Shown in pieces: positions 1 through 64,000 of a stretch of DNA of 64,000 nucleotides. Location of the stretch: contig NC_084665.1 of the NCBI RefSeq assembly GCF_028389875.1, positions 96,205,435 to 96,269,434 of the forward strand, given 5' to 3'. Positions within the stretch are counted from its first letter, which is position 1, and every line of letters begins with the position of its first letter. Below the pieces are notes generated by a model that saw nothing but the letters and a program-made list of their open reading frames with translations, did no database searches and had not been told where the DNA came from. This DNA is from Rhea pennata (lineage: Eukaryota > Chordata > Aves > Rheiformes > Rheidae). A program made the position numbers and the translations under genes.

Positions 1-2223
1 GCATCAAGCTGGACTAGCTGAAAGGCAGGTAGGAGGCCTGCATTATGGCAAAGGGGGCTTGCTGTTTACATGAGCTGGTGCTACACATGGGTCCTGACAA
101 AGGCAGTGCCTTGTTAGCCTCCACAGCTGGCCAAATTAGCACCCTCTTTGTACACGTGTCTGTCTCTGGGATACACACTCAGCTTCGTTACTGGTTGAAA
201 GCACACACAGAAGAGCTCTGCATCCATCAGTCTGGGACAGACAGACCTCGAGGTCCTCACATGCACTTGGCTGGGCTTCCCAGAGAAATCCCCACATCTC
301 AGAGCCACCAGAAGCAGCAGCCTTTTTAACATCCCTTAACAGAAATATTGGCACAGGACAGTCACCAGCACCACTGAGCACAGACAGAATATGGTAACGA
401 GATATAATTATTTTCCTCAAGTAGCTTATTTTCTTGTCTAAGTCTTCAGAATTCTGTTGAAAATTAGCCTTTTCACTAGACTCCGCAAAGGAGGCAATTG
501 TTATCCAGTGTGCTACACCTGAGGTTAGGACATGGAAAAAAAATGCAATGGGAACATAGCACAGATCAGCATTAGTGCCACAATATCAAGTGATTTTATC
601 TCAAAACATTATGAAAGCCTGCTGCATCTAGTACATCATTAGTATTAGCCATGTTTTTGCACTGGAAATCCAGTAATGCCAGTTACTGTGGCAATAAGCA
701 CTTGTGTGTAGATCCCTGTAGAAAAATACACATCATTTCCATCCATATCAAAGAATTTCCATTTGAGAGCTTAACAAAACCAAAATGCAGCACAACGCTG
801 AAATTCTCCCAAAGACTTTTGTTTACCTTCATTCGCAAAACTCAAACATTGCAAAACAGGAACTTGGGCACAATTACCTTTTAGTTTATCCCGCTTTGTC
901 TGAACAGCATTGATGGCTATAGTTTAGACAACTCTTCATTAACCTGCCCAGATAGAATACAGCTCAGTTTTTCTTACTTTGAAGAACATTAGGAAAAAAA
1001 ATAATAATGACATTCCCTACTTTTAAAATTTGGCAGTTGATAAATATTCAGCATTTGAGAACTGCTATGCTGTACGAAACTACATCTTTTGCTTTTCTTA
1101 AGGAAGCAGACATAGGAAGCCTGTTTTTTCAGCCTGTTTTTTAAAGACAAAATACCTATCAGCTTAAATAATGCCCATATTTCATCTCAATTATAAGAAG
1201 CGCCAGAAGAAACTTCAGAGAACTATCTTATTAAATATTCTCATTCACTGGATTTAGTTTATTAGTTTTGCATTTACTTATATGACACACGGAAGTAAAC
1301 ACAAGTTCAGACCAATGTCATTTGTATAGAAATAGCCCCTTCCCTTTTAACTTCCAAAGGGTAAAAGGATACTCCATTACCATTAGCAGTCTGCATTAAA
1401 AAAAAACCACCTTACATCCAAGTTTAAAATCTGAATCAACTTTGTCTGAAAGAAATAAAGCTGACCCTTCCAAGCTGCTCTTCATGACCTTGTTAGTATT
1501 TAACTCTGGTAAACTACTTCATCCCTCCCCCCACACCCCTTAAGCTAAAACAAGCAGCCATGAGGCCATGAACACAGACCTCTTGTCATGTGCTCCTCTC
1601 CATTGAGAAAGGATGCAGACTTCCCTCAAAAAAAGTCTTGAGACATAAGTGTTAACAAAAATGGCTTTCAATATTAGTTTTAAAATATGAAATACTTGCT
1701 TCAGCAAACATCAGTTACTGCAAACAAAGCAGTTCTCAAATAACTTTAAATTAACATCAGAAATACTCCTGCACGCCACTGACATGGCATATCAACAGAG
1801 AAGTACAGTATTTTGAAACCACACCGACAAACATCGCTTACATTCACTATCCAGTTCTCTGAAAATAGAGAGGAAAAATAACCTTTTACATTCTCATATG
1901 TTAATACGACAATTAATTTTAAAAAGCAAAACAAATTTGCTTTTAAATGAATAAATAATAGCTTTAGAAGTTACATGTATTACGGAAATAGTACTGAAAT
2001 AAACTTTTCTTAAGTTAAAACTCAAAATAATGCCTGGACATAAAGCCAGATTTGTTTCTACATAAAAAAAAAATCTAGATTAGCTTTTAACTTGTGTACG
2101 TGCATGTATTATTTAAACGTGACAGGTACAAAATACAGTGAATTAAGAAAATTCACTTCTAAATTCAAGCCCATAGGTACTCACATTACCTATAATCACT
2201 TACTTTCAGTAACTTCAAGGTGA
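1..2223 (-). other. DDX43 3' side: presumptive 3' UTR and downstream intergenic DNA
   Basis: No coding exon or RNA gene was recognised. Sequence just left of 2224 should be DDX43 3' UTR. Reading on the minus strand, the first canonical AATAAA I found is at 1258-1263 (TTTATT on plus), which would give a UTR of about 1 kb. No intermediate canonical signal was seen, so the end is uncertain. Short open frames at 45-420 and 651-884 have no recognisable content. Confidence 0.4.
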
Positions 2224-21838
<19,615 letters not shown>

Positions 21839-21909
21839 GGCGGCTCCCCCTCCCAGCTGCCCGGCCCACGTGGCGCGCCTTGACGCGCTTTAGGCTAGCG
21901 GGCGCGCTG

Positions 21910-21945
21910 ATTGGCCAGCGTGATCCCTCACTGGGCAGCGATTGG
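21910..21945 (-). promoter_or_regulatory. Paired CCAAT boxes upstream of DDX43
   Basis: CCAAT on the minus strand at 21910-21914 and 21941-21945, both within GGCCAATC context and 31 bp apart (about three helical turns). They lie about 72-107 bp upstream of the DDX43 start codon. This is the classical arrangement for NF-Y at TATA-less promoters. Confidence 0.7.
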
Positions 21946-22019
21946 CCGCCTCGCTGAGGCGGCCGAGGGGCGGGAAAGCCAAGCCGGGCCGGGCCGGGCC
22001 GCAACGGCGGGGGGAGGTG

Positions 22020-22020
<1 letters not shown>

Positions 22021-22056
<36 letters not shown>
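22021..22056. repeat. (CGG)12 trinucleotide repeat in the promoter island
   Basis: 36 bp of perfect GCG/CGG repeat about 185 bp upstream of the DDX43 ATG. It could fall in the 5' leader of a plus-strand divergent transcript. CGG runs of this type are polymorphic and quadruplex-forming. Confidence 0.9.
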
Positions 22057-22057
<1 letters not shown>

Positions 22058-22079
22058 TGGTGGGTTTTGTGGGTGTCGG

Positions 22080-22372
22080 GAGCAGCCGCGCTGACGCAGC
22101 GCGAAACGCGCCGGAGAGTCGTAATGTTCCGTTTTGAATTAAGCCCGTGGGCTCACGTGGCTGACACAGCAAATCTGCCTGTCCGGAGCCTGCCTCTCCC
22201 CGCTCCCGCGTGCGAGGTGGCCTGCGCGGGAGGGGTGCTGGCACGAAGCGGCTCCTTGGGCTTTTGACGCCCCCGCAGAGCCGGTGAGTCCAGCGGGGAA
22301 GCGGCCTCGGCCGCGCCGCGGGCCCGCGTGGTGGCGGCGCCGGGGAGAGGCCTTCACCGGCCGCTCAGGTGA
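22080..22372 (+). ncRNA. Possible first exon of a divergent plus-strand transcript
   Basis: Within the CpG island and pointing away from DDX43 there are two consensus 5' splice sites on the plus strand: CCG|GTGAGT at about 22283 and CAG|GTGAGG at 22368/22369. No conserved protein is encoded here. The open frame at 21911-22267 is only the CGG run read as poly-Arg. A divergent lncRNA is the simplest reading, but there is no direct evidence of transcription. Confidence 0.3.
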
Positions 22373-22450
22373 GGCCGAGATCGCTGCTTCTCCTAGGAAT
22401 CCTGCCCCTGGGTAGTCCTGCACAGGGCCCCGATTCCCCATCCTGTATAA

Positions 22451-25400
22451 ATTCCTGTTGAGCTAACAGGAAAGGTAATAGCAACTTCCAGAATAGTTCT
22501 CACAGAGGTGCTGAAACCTCTGAAATTAAAGCATCTGAAGTGGAAAGTAAACTCTGCCGTAAACAGTCATTAGAAACTGAACTGATCAGGCTGGTTTGCA
22601 CTCATTTTATTCTAATAAATTTCCTTTGTGATACTTTGGTCCAGGTAATAAAAAAATTTACAAAACTTAAAAATAAGAAAATGAGCAAGCCTTAGACACT
22701 TTTGCCTGGTATGCGTTAACACCACACAATTTTTAAAATTAGAGAAAAACAGTAAGCAGTACTTTTTAACCCCCAAAAAGTAAGCAAAACCAGTACTTTT
22801 CAAATAATTTTTATTAACAACAATATGGATTCAACTTTGTCAAGAAGTTACAATTAACATTGTAATGTATAGGCTAATGCCATTGTAGTGTCAGTGGAAG
22901 CAGCCTTCACACTTTCTGAACCTGTTAAGAAACTGGCTTTTTAACATTCAAAGAAGTCTACAGTGCTTCCAAGAGCGGATGATATTGGTATGTCTGGAAT
23001 TGTCCTACATGTAGCTGAGTGAATGGCCACATTTATGCAAATCCAAATTAATGAAAAGGAAAATATTACATGCTTCCATTGACGCTGCAGTGGACAATTC
23101 TGATTTCAAAAACCAATTAACCTTTTTAGACAGCGACAGCACTTTGTGTGATGTTGTAATCCACTTGAAAAAAAAATGTGAAGCAGAAATATCTGGAACA
23201 AATTCTCTTCTGACCTGTATCTCATTCAAACCTAATGAAACCAAAAGGATTGCATGACATAGGAGTCAAAATGAAGTTGGCCCAGAGAGGCAAGTTCATT
23301 CCTGGTATAGGTGGGTTCAGTTCCTGTAAGGTTAATGGAACTGAGCCTGATAATCCCAGTGAAGGCTGAACTTCACCCAATTGCGCAGTCAATTCATTGA
23401 AGTCAGTGAAGCCATTCTAGGATGAATTTAGCCTCAGGTGTTTAAACACTTTTTTCAGTCCTTTTTCTCTTATATTTTCCTTTCCTGCTTATTCCTCTTT
23501 TCCTATTGTTCTCTTTTTTTCTCTGTGCTTTTTTAAAAAAAGTCTCTTCTTCCCTTTTTACTTCAGTATTTTGTGCGTTATTTTTTATATAGTCAATGTG
23601 ACATGGGTAAATTCACCTAAATATTAAGTTTCCTCAGGAAATAACTGGAAGATTACCATTTTCACTTTAAACAGATGCCCAACAAAATGAGGATTTGAAT
23701 CTGATGTCCCGATTCAAGCAATATTCTTTCTGCAGTCAGTAGAATTTTTGCTTGAGTAAGGAATGCAGGTCCCAATCCAGAGATACTACTGTACATCAGG
23801 TGTTCTACTATACATCAGCAATTCAGTATGATTTGACTTACCACAGAAGAGCAAGTGAATTACTCATCACCATACTATAATGAGAGCAGTCATTTTAAGT
23901 AGGATTATCTCAAAAACATATATAACAACTGTGGGCACTGTGAATAAAAGTGTATGATCTTTGCAATCTTGAACCCTAGGCTAAAACACTATATTTATAT
24001 TTAAATAAAAAGTATAGATCATATAAGCCAGGAGCAAATACAAATTTTTTCAACAAATAATAATCATCAAAACTATTCTTTTCAGTTCTCTCTTCAATCA
24101 GGTACAAGAAACATGCTGATCAGAAAACAGTTATTTGGGTAAGGCTTAAATCCTGAAGCTCTTACTTAGGTTCAGTTCTCTCTTCAGCAATCCTCCAGTG
24201 GAGTGTAAATAAGAGCAAAATGTTGTCTTCTGTGCCTACTCACGGAAAATTCCTATTAGCTATCATGAGCTTGAGTTTATTTAGCAGCTCCAGACAAGAC
24301 TTGAAAAGCCAGACAGGTCCTTCTTTTTTGAAACCAATGAAAGACTGACAGTCATGACACTGTAGTTAGAGAGCATGGAAGCAGGAAACTCTTGAGGAAA
24401 TATGAACAAAGCTCATAAAAAATCCAAAAACAATTCTTCTTCTCCAGAATTTCATATATTCACTATTCTTTCTATGTTCTATCAATACAATGTTAACAAA
24501 TTCCTATATGATAAGACTTGCAGCTACAAAAATAATAATGGTGAGCATAAAAGAAAAAAATAGGATTTTAAATCATAACTTGAAGAGATATGATCTGGAT
24601 TTTGTAAAGACACTAACATTTTCATACATAATTTATAGAATTCATTTCTTTGTGCACAAAATTGTATTAAATAAATTAACTTAAAATTAGAAGGACTCAA
24701 GCATGTCATTTAAGGCAAAAATACCAAGTTCAGTGAGATAAATTATCAGCAAAACCCAAGGCCCTGCTTCTGGTAAAGTCAGAGCCAATACTAAGTTCTC
24801 CCATTGACTCCCAGGCTCAATGGGGGTGCAACGATCCGCTCATGCAGATGAAGGTGGAAGATTGGAGTCCAATTCGTGATGCCTTTATTTTTCTACCTAA
24901 TGAGAGAGGGGAGGTGAGTTTCATTACTGACACATAGGTACCGTATGCCTCATCTCTTGCTCCTTAACTGAACCTAAGTGCAGGTTTATGCTTAGGCCAG
25001 CAAGAGGCTTCACATAAGAGGAAAGAAAGGCACCAAAAACTGTTAGGGAAAAGAAAGAGAAGACTTAAAGCTTTTAAGTTTTTAAATTTTGTATAATACT
25101 TTAAATATACAGATTTGTCTGGATAAATGGCAGGCATTTAGGTAAGTTAATAGTTAAATGAACTGAGCTATGGAAGAAAAACCCCTATTTATCCACACAA
25201 AATGACTGTTGCAGTCAGACTTTAGCACGATCAGCCCACACATTAAAGAAAACAGCAAAAGCTGAATATGGTAAATTATATGGCAAATTAGTGATGAGGA
25301 AATTGTGCTTTAAGGTGTCTTTCAGAATTTAACAGCTGAGCTTTGCTCCAGCATAAGCCATGGAGCGCAGCATACCGTCTATGGGCCCCCTGTAACTGCG

Positions 25401-27345
25401 CGCTATACACACTCCGCAGTTTGCATCTACTTTCACATAATAAGGTTATCATGTAGCATCCAGAAATACTTCTGTAAAAGAGATCTGGAAGCAGAAATTA
25501 CAATTGTTTCATAGTAAACAGATCAAGTCCTTCATGATACAATCTACAGCATTTAGCCATGATTAAGACTGGAGTGACATTTTTGATGTATACCGTAGTT
25601 TCCCAGCAAGTCTGGGCCTTGAGGAAACACTGCTCTGAGTGAGCTGGCACTGGCACCCCCATACATTTGACGCTCCTGTCGCTATAGGGAAGCTGAGCCC
25701 AAGTCAGGTTGCCTACAACAAGCCTGTGGTGCAGGTAGGGTAAGAGTTTGGGGGAAGAAACAAACAGAAACCTTGTGTAGTTGGGAAGAGCTAAAGCCTG
25801 TTTTGACTCCCCAGGGGCTCTTCAAATGGCGAAGCCTTGCTGGGGACAGGCAGGTAGGCATGGACACAACACTTGCATCTCAGCACAGGGGAAACATAAG
25901 TAGCATAAGAAAGAAAGAGGATGTATGAAGCAGCAATGCTCAGTCTGGTGCAGGCTTTGAATTTTAAAACTTGGGTATTAGGAGGAAGGAGCCTGAAGGT
26001 CCTTTCTTGGAAAGTTCACAAGAAATCACTACAGCTGGATTACAGTGTTGAGCTATAAGAGTATGAACACTTTTACTCTCTCCTCCTCTTTTATTAAAAC
26101 AAAACAAAACAAAACAACAAAACACACAACTGCATTCAGTTTGTTCACTTAAGATGTTTTTCCCTACAATGACTTCCATTTCTGAATACCTACATGGCCT
26201 TTTTGGAAATAGCATTTGGTATCTGTGACTGACAGGCTGGAATTTAAAAGATCTTGTCCTGTCTTTACCTCCCTTCTTTTATTTCTGGGATCATTTCCCT
26301 TCCTGCCCATCTAAATCCATATTCTTTTTCTTCATTGATTGTGTTGTCTTTCTCTCTTCCCTGTCTTACCCTTTTTTTTCCACTGCATTTCAGAGGAATT
26401 GCATTGCAGTTCCTCATTTTCCTTCCTTTCCCAGACTTATGAAGTGCTGTCATGGTATCAGGTTGTAGCAGCCAGGAAAACTGCCAAAATTTCCACATCA
26501 GGAAATATTGCTTCTACAGTAAAGGCATGCCTGCTCCTTGCCTCGACATGCTACTGCCAAAGTATTTCAGACACACACGATAGCTCCTCACTAAGACTGG
26601 AAGAAGGAGAGGTACCCATGAATTTCTAGTGCAGTTGCCCAAATTATCCACTTCTGAGGCCAGCCCCAATCTTTAGAATATGAGTTCTTCACAGCAAAAG
26701 AATGCTCTCCTTTTAAAGAACAACCTGAAAGTAGTGAGTCAAGTACTTCTGCCACAACACTAAATCACCAAAAATTAGACAGATATTAATATTCTGTTTT
26801 TCAGAGTTAAAATAACTGATTACTGATGAGCTAATGTGAATATCTTGCAACTGGCAGCCATTTCTAATCCCATCTAATACTGGTTTCCTTGGTACCTTGC
26901 TAGCAGCTGTAGATAATTTCTTTTGTTGTAAACATAAACTATCATCTAAATCAGGACATATATATATATATTTTAATTAGTTCAGAAGCAAAGTGCTTTA
27001 AAACTTACGATTTTTACTTCTGCCCTGTGGAAACGGCACTAGGTCTAAATGCTCAAATTTTTGCTTTTTGATACATCCTGCAGCATTAGCTTTGCTGATA
27101 ACTCATTATTTAAACCTACCGTACTACATGAAAGGCTGCTGTACTGTAGGTATAAATTTGAATTTTAGCCATCGCTTAAACATGCATTTTCATGCAACTA
27201 GAAGATATGGGCTCATTCAACTGCCTTTCGGATTCATCCTGATTCTTGTGACTTTATCTTATTAAAAAAGGCTTTCAAAATAGTTCATGCTATGATATGT
27301 ATGACTAGATGAATTACCCAGCCAATGAAGAAAGCCCACAAGCTG
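22451..27345 (-). other. Interval between DDX43 promoter and KCNQ5 stop; includes presumptive KCNQ5 3' UTR
   Basis: No coding exon was recognised on either strand. The right part should be KCNQ5 3' UTR. Candidate minus-strand AATAAA signals (TTTATT on plus) occur near 26278-26283, 26089-26094, 24883, 24273 and 22604. Which one is used cannot be decided. A short (TA)n lies near 26960 and an (AAAAC)n run near 26097-26120. No trace of KHDC1, DPPA5, KHDC3L or OOEP was seen. Confidence 0.5.

Positions 27346-64000
<36,655 letters not shown>

Noticed and set aside
21911-22267. 118-codon plus-strand frame with poly-Arg
   Set aside because: The poly-Arg is the (CGG)12 repeat read in one frame; no other protein feature.
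23051-23257. 68-codon plus-strand frame downstream of the CpG island
   Set aside because: Looks moderately protein-like but has no recognisable domain or splice context; a chance frame is likelier.

Overview
The window looks like nuclear DNA from a bird. It is AT-rich, intron-rich vertebrate sequence with low repeat density. The recognisable interspersed repeats are CR1 LINE fragments of the avian/reptilian type, and the exons encode proteins very close to human DDX43 and KCNQ5. Species cannot be fixed from the sequence. A crocodilian or turtle is possible, but the compact layout favours a bird. There are no bacterial genes, operons or CRISPR arrays. Most open frames of 60-130 codons are chance.

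Two protein genes are present, both on the minus strand. DDX43 (2224-21838) is complete: I could join 16 coding exons by phase-consistent splice sites into a 684-residue KH-domain plus DEAD-box RNA helicase. All helicase motifs and the KH GxxG loop are intact. One intron uses a GC donor instead of GT. The first exon lies in a CpG island (about 21250-22450) that has two CCAAT boxes 31 bp apart, E-boxes, a (CGG)12 run and strong plus-strand 5' splice sites, so divergent transcription is plausible.

About 5.5 kb further right is the stop codon of KCNQ5 (Kv7.5). Its last six coding exons, including a 27-nt microexon, are spread over 27346-58139. They encode calmodulin-binding helix B, the helix C/D tetramerisation region and the long C-terminal tail. 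The channel pore, voltage sensor and IQ-type helix A lie beyond the right edge.

Region by region: 1-2223 is the 3' side of DDX43; 2224-21838 is DDX43, with a CR1 copy in intron 8 and a CR1 tail in intron 15; 21839-27345 is the promoter island and intergenic or KCNQ5 3'-UTR sequence; 27346-64000 is KCNQ5 with very long introns. Those introns hold an isolated CpG-rich island next to the microexon, an AT palindromic minisatellite, two coding-like decayed segments that I cannot name, and simple repeats.

The order KCNQ5-DDX43 matches the mammalian 6q13 region. However, the oocyte KH-domain cluster (KHDC1, DPPA5, KHDC3L, OOEP) that lies between them in mammals is not seen here. The two genes have no known joint function; their adjacency is ancestral synteny. 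I saw no convincing undescribed system. The best leads are the intronic CpG island beside the microexon, the GC-AG intron, the divergent promoter and the two decayed coding-like segments.
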